From: Sedimentibacter hydroxybenzoicus DSM 7310 | Lineage (GTDB): Bacteria > Bacillota > Clostridia > Tissierellales > Sedimentibacteraceae | DNA length: 64,000 nucleotides | Assembly (NCBI RefSeq): GCF_013403245.1 | Contig: NZ_JACBNQ010000012.1 | Location: 42,194 to 106,193 of the forward strand | Direction of reading: 5' to 3' | Shown here: piece by piece, positions 8,249-16,684 of the stretch | Layout of the letters: the number at the start of each line of letters is the position of its first letter | Numbering within the stretch: position 1 is the stretch's first letter | Notes under the pieces: model-generated | Databases searched by the model: none | What the model saw: the letters and a program-made list of their open reading frames with translations, nothing else | Told to the model about the DNA's origin: nothing | Made by a program: the position numbers and the translations under genes

Positions 8249-9310
8249 ATGTTTGTAGATAAAAACAATCTTAAACCAGGCATGATTTTGGCAGCAGACC
8301 TTATTGTAAACGACGGTGAAAATAATGATGTTCTTCTGGTTCAGGGACAAGCATTAAATAATTTTCATATTAAAAAAATTTCAACATATAATTTTGATGG
8401 AGCTTATGTTATAGGTGAAGCTTTTAATGATTTATGCCTTGATCCGGAATTAGATAAAGAATTAGAAGCAAAAGCATTGTCGGAAATTAAAAATTTTTAT
8501 AATAAGCTGGAAAACGATAACAGCAAAGTAACAAATGAATCCATCTCCATATTTTCAGAAGTAGTAGATGAATTGATAGCAGAATTATTATATAAAAAAG
8601 AGCTTACAAATAATATTATGATTTTCAGAAATCATGATGAATATACGTATCAACATTGTCTAAGCGTGGCAAATCTAAGTATTTCTACCGGTATATCTTT
8701 GGGACTGAAAAATGAAATGCTTCATGATTTAGGTATGGCGGGATTCCTCCATGATATAGGTAAGGTTGTCATTCCAAAAGAAATTATTAACAAAACAGGC
8801 AAGCTTACAGAAAATGAATTTAAATTAATGAAAAAGCATCCATTCGCTGCGGTTAATATGTTGAAGGGACTCGTATCTAAAGAAATTCTTGAAGGAATTA
8901 TATCTCATCATGAAAAATTTGACGGCACAGGTTACCCCTACGGTAAGAAAGGAGAAAACATCAACTTATATGGTAAGATATTGGCAATTTGCGATGTATA
9001 CCATGCACTGACATCCAACCGTCCGTATAGAAGACCTTGTTTCCCGCCCGAAGTTATAGAGTACTTAATGGGTAATGCGGAAAAACACTTCGATTACGAT
9101 ATACTAAATATATTTTTGAAAAATGTAGTTGCTTTCCCAGTGGGAACATATATAAAACTAAGCAATAAAATGAATGGTGTCGTAATAAAAAATAATCTTG
9201 AAAATAATTTAAGACCTATTATCAGAATATTAAATCCCGACAATACTACAGGTGAAGAAATCGATTTATTTAACAATCATACATACATGAATGTTACAAT
9301 AATTGCATAA
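8249..9310 (+). CDS. HD-GYP domain c-di-GMP phosphodiesterase
   Basis: 353 residues. The N-terminal region (1-110) is a non-catalytic segment starting KNNLKPGMILAADL, seen in many HD-GYP proteins. The catalytic HD-GYP domain (about 125-300) has HCLSVANLS, the HD pair in FLHDIGKVVIPK, ISHHEKFDGTGYPYG (His-His and GYP) and CDVYHALTSNRPYR. All metal-binding and GYP residues are present, so it should be active in degrading cyclic di-GMP. No transmembrane or receiver domain is seen. The C-terminal 60 residues look like a small beta domain. It is a single gene with its own promoter. Confidence 0.9.
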   Translation: MFVDKNNLKPGMILAADLIVNDGENNDVLLVQGQALNNFHIKKISTYNFDGAYVIGEAFNDLCLDPELDKELEAKALSEIKNFYNKLENDNSKVTNESISIFSEVVDELIAELLYKKELTNNIMIFRNHDEYTYQHCLSVANLSISTGISLGLKNEMLHDLGMAGFLHDIGKVVIPKEIINKTGKLTENEFKLMKKHPFAAVNMLKGLVSKEILEGIISHHEKFDGTGYPYGKKGENINLYGKILAICDVYHALTSNRPYRRPCFPPEVIEYLMGNAEKHFDYDILNIFLKNVVAFPVGTYIKLSNKMNGVVIKNNLENNLRPIIRILNPDNTTGEEIDLFNNHTYMNVTIIA

Positions 9311-9412
9311 ATTAATAGATTCAAAAACTTGGACATGGGTATATTTTAAAGTGTGCTTCATATTAAAAATATAGAAGTAATGAGTTCAAAAATTAACCGG
9401 GAGGTAATAAGT

Positions 9413-11149
9413 ATGAAGAAAAAAGTTTTAAGCTTAGTCTTAGTGGCATTATTAATTCTAAGCAGTTTCAGCTTCGCATTTGCAACTGACAACATCGAAA
9501 CTACAAGAATCACTATTATCCACACTAATGACACGCACGCAAGATTGATGGGCACAGATAATGAAATAGGATTTGCTAAAATCGCCACTATCATCAAAGA
9601 GACAAAGGAAATAAATCCTAATACGCTGGTTCTTGATGCCGGAGATACCCTGCACGGTATGCCTATTGTTAACATAAGTAAAGGCGAAAATGCATTGAAG
9701 GTTTTGTCAGCAGCCGGGTATGATTATATGACAATTGGAAATCATGATTTTAATTATGGACAAGAAAGATTGTTAGAATTAAAGGGCATGTCGGAAGTTG
9801 AAATGTTAAGCGCCAATGTCCTTAACGAAAATGGAGAAAGCTTATTTACACCTTATGCTATCAAAGAGATAGGTGGAGTAAAGATTGGAATATTTGGATT
9901 GACCACTCCTGAAACAGCTTATAAAACAAGTCCAAGCAACGTTGTGGGTTTAACATTTGCCGATTCGATTGAAATATCTAAAAAAATGGTTGAAGAATTA
10001 AAAGACCAAACTGATATAATTATTGCACTTGTGCATATCGGCCTAGATGAAAGTTCAGTGGTAACGTCCAAACAAATTGCCGAACGCGTTGAAGGAATTG
10101 ACATAATTATAGACGGACACAGCCATACAGTTTTAGATGAAGGTTTAGTTGTAAACAATACTCTTATTGCACAAGCAGGAGAGCACGGTAAAAGTTTAGG
10201 CTTTGTAAATATAGATTTGCAAAACGGTCAGATCGTAAGTAAAACAGCTGAATTGGTATCGGCTCAGGCAGTCAAAGAAACTGCAGAAGATCCTGGGATA
10301 GTTGAATTACTTGAAGAAATCAATGAATCAAACAAGGAAACTTTCAGCAAGGTTGTAGCTTCAACTGACATATTCTTAGACGGTGTAAGAGAAAATGTAA
10401 GAACCAAAGAAACAAACCTTGGTAACTTATCCGCCGATGCGGTAAGAGCTGCTGCGGGCTCAGACATTGGTTTTGTGAACGGTGGAAATATAAGGATTTC
10501 TCTTGAAATCGGAGATATAACCTTTGGACAATTAGCGGAATTGTTCCCGTTTGGGAATACTGTCCAGATTAAGAAAATTACAGGTGAAGATTTAATAAAG
10601 GTTTTGGAGCATTCTGTTAGCGGATATCCTGCTGCTCAGGGCGGTTTCTTGCACGTAAGCGGAATGTCTTTTGAGTTTGATCCTTCTATGGAAGCGGGCT
10701 CAAGAGTTATTGAAGTTACCGTAGGAGATATACTGTTAGATAAGGGCGCAGAATATACTGTAGCAATCAACGACTTCTTAGGTATTGGCGGAGATGGATT
10801 CACTATGTTTGAAAAGTATCCGATATACGGTGAAGTCGGTACTTACGAAGAAGTATTTGCAGAATACTTAAATACTAACGGAACAAAGGGAAGTGAAGTT
10901 TCGGGAAGAATTACGGTAAAGGAAGAAGTTGTTGAAGAACCGGCTCCTGTTGAGCCCGTTGAACCGACTCCTGTTGAACCCGTTGAACCAGTTCCTGCAG
11001 AGATAATTTACATAGTAGTTCCCGGTGATGTTTTATGGAAAATTGCCGAAAAATACAGCACTACATGGGAAGAATTAGCAAGCTATAACAACTTAGCTAA
11101 TCCGCACTTAATCCTTCCTAGCCAGACTTTGAAAATACCCTCTAAATAG
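9413..11149 (+). CDS. Secreted 5'-nucleotidase/UshA-like enzyme with C-terminal LysM
   Basis: 578 residues from ATG 9413 (GGGAGGT upstream); an upstream in-frame ATG at 9353 would bury the signal peptide. Order: signal peptide (1-25, ending SFAFA); metallophosphatase domain with HTNDTHARL, DAGDTLHG, GNHDFNYG, LVHIGLD and DGHSHT; 5'-nucleotidase C-terminal domain with VNGGNIR, FPFGNTV and GIGGDGF; a Pro/Glu/Val-rich linker of repeated VEPVEPTP units; and a LysM domain (last 45 residues, YIVVPGDVLWKIAEKY). The enzyme would release phosphate and nucleosides at the cell surface while LysM holds it on peptidoglycan. No LPxTG or SLH anchor is present. A terminator follows. Confidence 0.92.
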   Translation: MKKKVLSLVLVALLILSSFSFAFATDNIETTRITIIHTNDTHARLMGTDNEIGFAKIATIIKETKEINPNTLVLDAGDTLHGMPIVNISKGENALKVLSAAGYDYMTIGNHDFNYGQERLLELKGMSEVEMLSANVLNENGESLFTPYAIKEIGGVKIGIFGLTTPETAYKTSPSNVVGLTFADSIEISKKMVEELKDQTDIIIALVHIGLDESSVVTSKQIAERVEGIDIIIDGHSHTVLDEGLVVNNTLIAQAGEHGKSLGFVNIDLQNGQIVSKTAELVSAQAVKETAEDPGIVELLEEINESNKETFSKVVASTDIFLDGVRENVRTKETNLGNLSADAVRAAAGSDIGFVNGGNIRISLEIGDITFGQLAELFPFGNTVQIKKITGEDLIKVLEHSVSGYPAAQGGFLHVSGMSFEFDPSMEAGSRVIEVTVGDILLDKGAEYTVAINDFLGIGGDGFTMFEKYPIYGEVGTYEEVFAEYLNTNGTKGSEVSGRITVKEEVVEEPAPVEPVEPTPVEPVEPVPAEIIYIVVPGDVLWKIAEKYSTTWEELASYNNLANPHLILPSQTLKIPSK

Positions 11150-11200
11150 CGATTGAATGACAATTAATCTGCTGCAGGTTAGAAAATGAATATCAATTGG

Positions 11201-11230
11201 AAAAAGGCGCAAAAACGCCTTTTTCTTCTT
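11201..11230 (+). terminator. Terminator after the nucleotidase gene
   Basis: AAAAAGGCG and CGCCTTTTT arms around a five-base loop, followed by T-rich sequence. It may also serve the convergent phosphoesterase gene. Confidence 0.75.
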
Positions 11231-11261
11231 TTTGCAACTTAATTACTGCATACGAGATTGC

Positions 11262-12098
11262 CTATTCTCCCTTGCTAAGTATAAGCACCGTTAGCTCAGG
11301 TGGCGCCATAAATCTCATCGGTATCTGGGATGTCCCGAGACCAATGTTTACATAAAGATTTGTCTGTCTGTAATTGTTAAAGCTGTAAAGTCCTCTTGTA
11401 TATTTTTTTGCCAATAACGGCAATGAATCTACAAACGGCAAATTCACCTGTCCTCCGTGACTGTGTCCGGATAAAAATAAATCAATATCATATTCCAATA
11501 AAAAATCTATTACATCCGGCTCATGGCTCAAAACTATATTGTATCTGTCTTCATCAAGCATTCCTGTTATTGTTTCTCTGTCATAGTCTCCAAATATTGA
11601 ATCATCCATGCCTATAATATTTATATTGAAATCTTCTAAATGTATTTTTTCATTTTTAAGAAGTATAAAACCGCTGTTTTTCATTATTTCCTCATAAACT
11701 CTTTCTGCACCTCCGCCATAATCATGATTGCCGTATACGGCATACTTTCCTAAAGGTGCTTCGATAGAATTCAGTATTTCCCATATTTCATTTATATTGT
11801 CCTTATTTTCATAATTGTTATATTCATCTATTAAATCGCCTGTAAAAACAACTATGTGCGGAGTTTCTTCATTTATCCTTTCAACAGCTCTCTTTAGGTC
11901 ATTTTCGTTAAAGTGACTTGAAATATGCGTATCAGAAAACTGAAGTATTTTTAATTTGCCCGCATTTTTATTTAACAAATTACTGTTTATATTTTCATAT
12001 CGTACTGTTAACAAATTCGGCTCTACAAGCCGAGCATATATAAAAGTTAAAAAAATTATGAATATAATTGTGAATATAAAGATGATTATTTTTTTCAC
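11262..12098 (-). CDS. Membrane-anchored metallophosphoesterase (YaeI/YkuE-like)
   Basis: 278 residues, starting GTG with GGGAG upstream. Residues 3-24 form one hydrophobic helix with no cleavage site, so the catalytic domain is probably held on the outer face. The calcineurin-like motifs are complete: QFSDTHIS, FTGDLIDE, YGNHDYGGG, LSHEPD and LSGHSHGGQ. Relatives include UDP-diacylglucosamine hydrolase-like and phosphodiesterase proteins of unknown substrate. It converges with the secreted nucleotidase and has a 117-base gap to veg. Confidence 0.88.
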   Translation of the reverse strand: MKKIIIFIFTIIFIIFLTFIYARLVEPNLLTVRYENINSNLLNKNAGKLKILQFSDTHISSHFNENDLKRAVERINEETPHIVVFTGDLIDEYNNYENKDNINEIWEILNSIEAPLGKYAVYGNHDYGGGAERVYEEIMKNSGFILLKNEKIHLEDFNINIIGMDDSIFGDYDRETITGMLDEDRYNIVLSHEPDVIDFLLEYDIDLFLSGHSHGGQVNLPFVDSLPLLAKKYTRGLYSFNNYRQTNLYVNIGLGTSQIPMRFMAPPELTVLILSKGE

Positions 12099-12215
12099 TT
12101 AAACTGCTCCCTGATAAAATTCATTTTGAGTATATCAAAATTATAAAAAAAAATAAAGCTAAACTTGTTGTTTGATTTTTATAATTTCAAGTTTACTTTA
12201 TTTTTTAGCTCATAT

Positions 12216-12473
12216 TTACACGATTTGCCGTTCCTCTTCATCACATATGTAAAACTCAACGTAGTTGGTTAAAATGTCAATATAGTTAAATGATACTACT
12301 CTTCTTAATCCATTATTTTCAACATGTACAGTAAAAATGGACGGATAAGTGTCAGCGATTACACCTTCTCTGACAGGTGATCTGCTTTTCCCTTTTTTTA
12401 CTTTAAATTTTACCTTTTTTCCGACACAACCTTCGACTAATCCCTTGACTCTCGTAACTGAACTAATTGTCAA
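12216..12473 (-). CDS. veg: Veg family protein
   Basis: 85 residues with the characteristic KGLVEGCVGKKVKFKVKKG and GVIADTYPSIFTVHV segments of Veg, a small conserved Firmicutes protein linked in Bacillus to biofilm formation and spore outgrowth. A basic N-terminal beta-barrel-like part suggests nucleic-acid or protein binding. The start is TTG 12473 with AAGGTGA upstream. It diverges from corA and forms a single-gene unit. Confidence 0.88.
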   Translation of the reverse strand: MTISSVTRVKGLVEGCVGKKVKFKVKKGKSRSPVREGVIADTYPSIFTVHVENNGLRRVVSFNYIDILTNYVEFYICDEEERQIV

Positions 12474-12656
12474 AAAATCACCTTCTAATCAATATTAAAT
12501 GAAAAGTGAGGAAATATTATTCATTTAGTAACAGCATTGCCAAAATAATAAAAAATATGTACTGTTTCTTAATTTTGCTCTATTTTTGTCTTGCAAATAA
12601 TGCTCAAATAGAATATTATAAATAAGCCGATAAAAAATTCAAAAGGAGTGAAAGTA

Positions 12657-12737
12657 ATGGACGAGGTCCCTACGGTCAAACGGAAACACTTAACAAAACT
12701 GAATACTTCTCTATTGCTATGTCTTTCAATTTGGTAA
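12657..12737 (+). CDS. Small leader ORF upstream of corA
   Basis: 26-codon ORF (begins MDEVPTVKRKH, ends LCLSIW) with an AAAAGGAG ribosome site 8 bases before its ATG. It ends 33 bases before the corA start, and its 3' end lies inside a 9-bp perfect stem (12707..12744). That arrangement is typical of translated leaders that control the next gene; enterobacterial corA also has a short leader ORF (corL). No similarity to corL at sequence level is claimed. Confidence 0.45.
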   Translation: MDEVPTVKRKHLTKLNTSLLLCLSIW

Positions 12738-12744
12738 TAGAGAA
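12707..12744 (+). promoter_or_regulatory. Leader hairpin before corA
   Basis: TTCTCTATT (12707..12715) pairs perfectly with AATAGAGAA (12736..12744) over a 20-base loop. The right arm overlaps the stop codon of the leader ORF and lies just upstream of the corA ribosome site GAGGTG. There is no T-run, so it would act at translation or RNA stability rather than as a terminator. Confidence 0.45.
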
Positions 12745-12770
12745 AATCTATTATTAAATTGAGGTGAGAA

Positions 12771-13706
12771 ATGCTTGATATATTCAAAACTATCGATGAC
12801 ACTCTTTTCACACTGGAAGAAATTGAGGAAGGTGCATGGATTAATTTAGTTGATCCAACGCCCGACGAATTGGATTTTATTGAAGATAAGCTTTCAGTTG
12901 ACAGAGATTTTTTAAGAGCAGCACTTGATGAAGAGGAGTCTGCTCGTTTAGACACGGAAAATGACCAGGTGTTAATATTGGTTGATACACCTTATGTAGA
13001 AAAAACTGACGAACATATTATTTATGAAACTCTGCCTTTAGGAATTATAATTACAAACAAAAATATTATTACAGTTTGCTTGAAAAATTCAATTGTATTG
13101 GACCAATTTGAAAAAAACAGTATCAGAACTTTTTACACATATAAAAAATATAGATTTTTATATCAAATACTTTACAAGAATGCTCAAAGATATCTCTTAT
13201 ATTTAAGACAAATAGACAGAATGAGCAATTATGTTGAAAAGCAGCTTCATGAATCCATGAAAAACAAAGAGCTTATACAGCTTATGGACTTAGAAAAATC
13301 CTTGGTTTATATAACAACCGCATTAAAAGCAAATCAGGTTGTGTTAGAGAAAATCCTGAGAATTAATATTATTAAAAAATATTCTGAAGATGAGGATTTG
13401 TTAGAGGACGTTATAATTGAAAACAAGCAGGCAATTGAAATGGCAACCATATACAGCGGAATCCTGAGCGGAACGATGGATGCATTTGCTTCTGTAATAT
13501 CAAACAATTTAAACATAGTTATGAAGCTTTTGACTTCAATTACTATATTAATGGCAATACCAACTATGTTTTCAAGCTTCTATGGTATGAATGTAATGAA
13601 TCTTCCATTTGCAGCTTCTCCCTATGGTTTTTGGATAGTATTGGGGATTTCAGTATTGACATCAGGAATTGTAGGATTTGTATTAGCTAAAAAGAATTTA
13701 TTTTAG
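12771..13706 (+). CDS. corA: CorA-family magnesium/divalent cation transporter
   Basis: 311 residues. A long cytoplasmic N-terminal alpha/beta and helical funnel domain is followed by two C-terminal membrane helices. The signature YGMN (in SSFYGMNVMNLPF) closes the first helix, and the short C-terminus ends in KKN, as in CorA. It forms a homopentamer in the plasma membrane for Mg2+ (or Co2+/Ni2+) uptake. GAGGTG precedes the ATG. The gene has a 5' leader with a small ORF and hairpin, suggesting post-transcriptional control, and a strong hairpin after the stop. Confidence 0.92.
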   Translation: MLDIFKTIDDTLFTLEEIEEGAWINLVDPTPDELDFIEDKLSVDRDFLRAALDEEESARLDTENDQVLILVDTPYVEKTDEHIIYETLPLGIIITNKNIITVCLKNSIVLDQFEKNSIRTFYTYKKYRFLYQILYKNAQRYLLYLRQIDRMSNYVEKQLHESMKNKELIQLMDLEKSLVYITTALKANQVVLEKILRINIIKKYSEDEDLLEDVIIENKQAIEMATIYSGILSGTMDAFASVISNNLNIVMKLLTSITILMAIPTMFSSFYGMNVMNLPFAASPYGFWIVLGISVLTSGIVGFVLAKKNLF

Positions 13707-13734
13707 CGATAGCTAAGAATCACAAAAAATGAAC

Positions 13735-13775
13735 AGCACCCGGTTTCATCAATTACACACCTGAAACCGGGTGCT
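13735..13775 (+). terminator. Strong hairpin after corA
   Basis: AGCACCCGGTTTCA pairs with TGAAACCGGGTGCT over a 13-base loop. Only a weak T-rich tail follows, but the 14-bp GC-rich stem and its position 29 bases after the corA stop fit a terminator. Confidence 0.7.
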
Positions 13776-14003
13776 ATTCATTTTGAAATTCACATTCTGC
13801 TTTTGGGGGAATCACCTCTTCCGTATATGTAAAACATTCATTTTACTGAATATAGTAAGTTTCCTTTTAATAAAATTTAAAATTTTCTTTATTTTATCTG
13901 GTATATTCAATAAAACTTATGTTGTATTTATTATATACCCAATAAAAAATTTTTTAATCATAATTCTGTATATTTTTTTGTGTTTATTCATTTATATTTT
14001 GGC

Positions 14004-14032
14004 TTGTTAAAAAATGCTGATTGGTATATAAT
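14004..14032 (+). promoter_or_regulatory. Sigma-A promoter of ispE
   Basis: TTGTTA, 17 bases, TATAAT, ending 28 bases before the ispE ATG. The remaining part of the 350-base gap after the corA hairpin is AT-rich and holds no gene I can support. Confidence 0.65.
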
Positions 14033-14060
14033 TAATCAAGGTCTGTAAAAGGGGTAAAAA

Positions 14061-14930
14061 ATGATTAAGCTATATTCCTACGGAAAAATTAATTTATTCT
14101 TAGATGTTAAGGGTAAACTTGAAAACAGCTATCACTCAATACGCACTGTTATGCAGTCGATAGATTTGTATGATGAAATTCAGCTGATATCCACAGAAGA
14201 TAACAAAATTTTGATCGAATGTAATTCCCCATCCATACCTCTAAATGAAGAAAATACATGCTATAAAGCTGCTTCTCATATTAAAGAAAAGTATCATATA
14301 AATTCCGGCGTCATCATAAAAATAAATAAGGTAATACCTTCTGAAGCAGGGCTTGCAGGAGGAAGCAGTAACTCCGCGGCAGTGATAAAAGGCCTAAACA
14401 AGCTTTGGAAATTAAATCTGTCAGTTGAAGAGCTTTTGTCAATAGGTGTTAACATAGGTGCAGATGTTCCTTTTTGCATAAACGGAGGAACGTATCTGGC
14501 AGAGGGCATTGGTGAAAAACTCACAAAATTAAACGACTTTAAATGGGACTATATACTATTGATTAAACCTGAGTTTTCAATGTCAACTGCTTTTGTGTAC
14601 AATAATTTGACTACAGATAACTATAATTTACATACAAATAACAAAATAATTAATTATATAAAGCATGATGATTATCTTAGCACTGCAAAATCAACAGCAA
14701 ATACTTTGGAAAGGGTAGTGGAAAAATTTCATCCTGAAATAAATGATATAAAAAACATTATGCTCCAAGAAGGTGCAATAAGTTCTTTGATGACAGGAAG
14801 CGGCTCGGCAATGTACGGATTGTTCCCTGATATTAAAAGCTTAAATTCTGCATATGATGCATTTAAGGGTATTTATCATCAAGTATACATGACTAGGACA
14901 AATACATTCGGTGTCAAAATATTTGATTAA
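14061..14930 (+). CDS. ispE: 4-diphosphocytidyl-2-C-methyl-D-erythritol kinase
   Basis: 289-residue GHMP kinase that phosphorylates CDP-methylerythritol in the non-mevalonate isoprenoid pathway. Motifs: YGKINLFLDV at the N-terminus, ATP-binding PSEAGLAGGSSNSAAV near residue 95, GADVPFCINGGTYLAEGIGE near 135 and the C-terminal MTGSGSAMYGLF. AAAGGGG precedes the ATG. The stop overlaps an ATG one base into the next gene's upstream frame; the thioredoxin lipoprotein probably starts 53 bases later and may be co-transcribed. Confidence 0.95.
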   Translation: MIKLYSYGKINLFLDVKGKLENSYHSIRTVMQSIDLYDEIQLISTEDNKILIECNSPSIPLNEENTCYKAASHIKEKYHINSGVIIKINKVIPSEAGLAGGSSNSAAVIKGLNKLWKLNLSVEELLSIGVNIGADVPFCINGGTYLAEGIGEKLTKLNDFKWDYILLIKPEFSMSTAFVYNNLTTDNYNLHTNNKIINYIKHDDYLSTAKSTANTLERVVEKFHPEINDIKNIMLQEGAISSLMTGSGSAMYGLFPDIKSLNSAYDAFKGIYHQVYMTRTNTFGVKIFD

Positions 14931-14983
14931 TGTTAAAAATATTTGGGTATCAACAATTTTATAAAATAAATGCGAGGGACACT

Positions 14984-15523
14984 ATGAAAAAGATTTTAAT
15001 ATTAATAATGGCAATATTGCTGGTTGGATGTTCAAATCCAATTATTCCGGACAATGAAGATAACGAAAATCCTAATGAATCTGAAAACATCGAAAAGGAA
15101 GTCGAAAAGGAAGCAATAATGGCTCCTGACTTTCAGCTTGAATCACTTGATGGCAGCACTATAAAATTAAGTGAAGTAATAAAGGATAAGAATGTTATTT
15201 TAAATTTCTGGGCAACCTGGTGCGGTTTTTGTGTAGTTGAAATGCCTGATTTAGAAAAATTACAGGAAGCTCATGCCGATGATTTGTTGGTGCTTACCAT
15301 AAATGTCGGTGAAACTAAGGAAAAAGTGCAAAAATTTGTAGAAGAAAATAATTTAAATCTTACGGTAGTTCTTGATGAGGAAATGAAAGTTAATAATAAT
15401 TACGGTGTTCGTTCGTATCCTACTACCATAGCCATAAATAAAAAAGGTGAAGCAATAGGAGGCTATGTAGGTATGCTCACATATGAACAAATGGAACAGT
15501 TGTACGGATATTTTGAAGAATAA
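14984..15523 (+). CDS. TlpA/ResA-like thioredoxin lipoprotein
   Basis: 179 residues from ATG 14984, which follows GAGGGA; starting further upstream would disrupt the signal peptide. Lipoprotein signal with lipobox LLVGC (Cys 17), then an acidic Asn/Glu-rich linker to about residue 45, then a thioredoxin fold with the active site WATWCGFC and cis-Pro in VRSYPTT. It would be a membrane-tethered extracytoplasmic thiol-disulfide oxidoreductase or peroxiredoxin-like reductant. No dedicated CcdA partner is nearby. Confidence 0.9.
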   Translation: MKKILILIMAILLVGCSNPIIPDNEDNENPNESENIEKEVEKEAIMAPDFQLESLDGSTIKLSEVIKDKNVILNFWATWCGFCVVEMPDLEKLQEAHADDLLVLTINVGETKEKVQKFVEENNLNLTVVLDEEMKVNNNYGVRSYPTTIAINKKGEAIGGYVGMLTYEQMEQLYGYFEE

Positions 15524-15550
15524 TAATTAAAAGTCATCTAAGATTGCTTG

Positions 15551-15621
15551 TGTCATTCCGAGCGATAGTGAAGTGTGTCCCCTTACCGCTGACAGATCCC
15601 TCGCTGTCGCTCAGGATGACA
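15551..15621. repeat. Palindromic intergenic repeat (TGTCAT...ATGACA type)
   Basis: TGTCATTCCGAGCGATAGTG on the left is an imperfect inverted match of CTCGCTGTCGCTCAGGATGACA on the right. A related hairpin with CTGAACGATAGTGAAGGATC / GATCCTTCACTGCGTTCAG is at 38626..38688, and a degenerate half is near 63858. It may end transcription between the two convergent genes here. Confidence 0.6.
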
Positions 15622-15658
15622 AGTACAAACTTAAGCGCTTAGATGATTTTTGTTATGC

Positions 15659-16684
15659 CTATGATATTAATGACTTCATTGTATCAATCACATAATCTAT
15701 ATCTTCCTTTGTAACGTCTATGTGGCACACGAATCTGTATTCATCTGCTTCTATGCCGTTTATCTTTATGTTTTTTTCATACAGCTTTTCTATCAATGTT
15801 TTTTCGGATATGACGTCTTCTGCCATTCTGAAGAAAACCATATCTATATCTAATCTGTCTCTTACAACCTCAACGCCTGGAAGCTCCGACAATCTTTGTG
15901 CCATGTATTTAGCATTTTCATGATCCTCATGTAACCTGTCCGCCATTTTTTCCAAAGCAATGATACCTGCAGCCGCAATAATTCCTACCTGTCTCATTCC
16001 TCCGCCCATCAGTTTTCTGTATTTTCTTGCTTTGTCTATAAAGCTTTTGCTTCCTGCAATCATCGAGCCTGCCGGTGCGGCTAGACCTTTAGATAAACAA
16101 AACATTACCGAATCGCAATTTGCGGTAATTTCTTTAGGATCTACTCCTAAAGACACTGCCGCATTAAACAATCTTGCACCGTCCATGTGAACAGGTATGG
16201 AGTGCTTTTCCGCTATATCCTTAATCTCCTTCAAAATGCTTAACGGAACAACTGAACCGCAGCCGTGAGCTTCTTCGACGCAAATAAGCCCTGTTTCAGG
16301 CTCATGTATGTCATCCACACGAATTGCATTCTCCACATCGATTGGCTTCATTATTCCGTTTACAGTTTCTAACGTCCTGAGCTGCACTCCGGCTATAACT
16401 GCTGAGCCGCCTACTTCATGGACAACTATATGATTATTTTTGCCTATTATTACTTCCTGCCCTCTGTTTGTATGTGTCAAAAGGGCTAATTGATTTCCAA
16501 AAGTACCGCTGGGAACAAACAAAGCAGCTTCCTTTCCAACCTTTTCGGCAGCCAATTTTTCAAGCTTATTTATTGTCGGATCATCTCCGTAAACATCGTC
16601 ACCGACCTCGGCGTTAGCAATTGCTTGTCTCATTTCATCCGTAGGCATTGTAACAGTATCACTTCTTAAATCTATAAATTTCAT
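15659..16684 (-). CDS. ltaE: Low-specificity L-threonine aldolase
   Basis: 341-residue fold-type I PLP enzyme that cleaves L-threonine/allo-threonine to glycine and acetaldehyde. It opens with IDLRSDTVTMPTDEMR; GDDVYGDDPT, PSGTFGNQLA, VHMDGARLFNA and the PLP-lysine segment MFCLSKGLAAPAGSM are all present. Its ATG overlaps the folD stop by four bases (ATGA), so the two form an operon that may link glycine production to one-carbon metabolism. Confidence 0.93.
   Translation of the reverse strand: MKFIDLRSDTVTMPTDEMRQAIANAEVGDDVYGDDPTINKLEKLAAEKVGKEAALFVPSGTFGNQLALLTHTNRGQEVIIGKNNHIVVHEVGGSAVIAGVQLRTLETVNGIMKPIDVENAIRVDDIHEPETGLICVEEAHGCGSVVPLSILKEIKDIAEKHSIPVHMDGARLFNAAVSLGVDPKEITANCDSVMFCLSKGLAAPAGSMIAGSKSFIDKARKYRKLMGGGMRQVGIIAAAGIIALEKMADRLHEDHENAKYMAQRLSELPGVEVVRDRLDIDMVFFRMAEDVISEKTLIEKLYEKNIKINGIEADEYRFVCHIDVTKEDIDYVIDTMKSLIS

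Noticed and set aside
12540..12770. M-box or other known magnesium riboswitch upstream of corA
   Set aside because: I could not find the conserved M-box core; only the small ORF and the 9-bp stem are supported.
12569..12955. 128-residue minus-strand Ser-rich ORF
   Set aside because: It runs antisense through the corA leader and the corA start; no ribosome site and only simple Ser-rich content.
13771..14010. 79-residue plus-strand ORF after corA
   Set aside because: Composition is almost only Ile, Phe, Leu and Lys from AT-rich DNA, it overlaps the corA hairpin, has no ribosome site, and runs into the ispE promoter.
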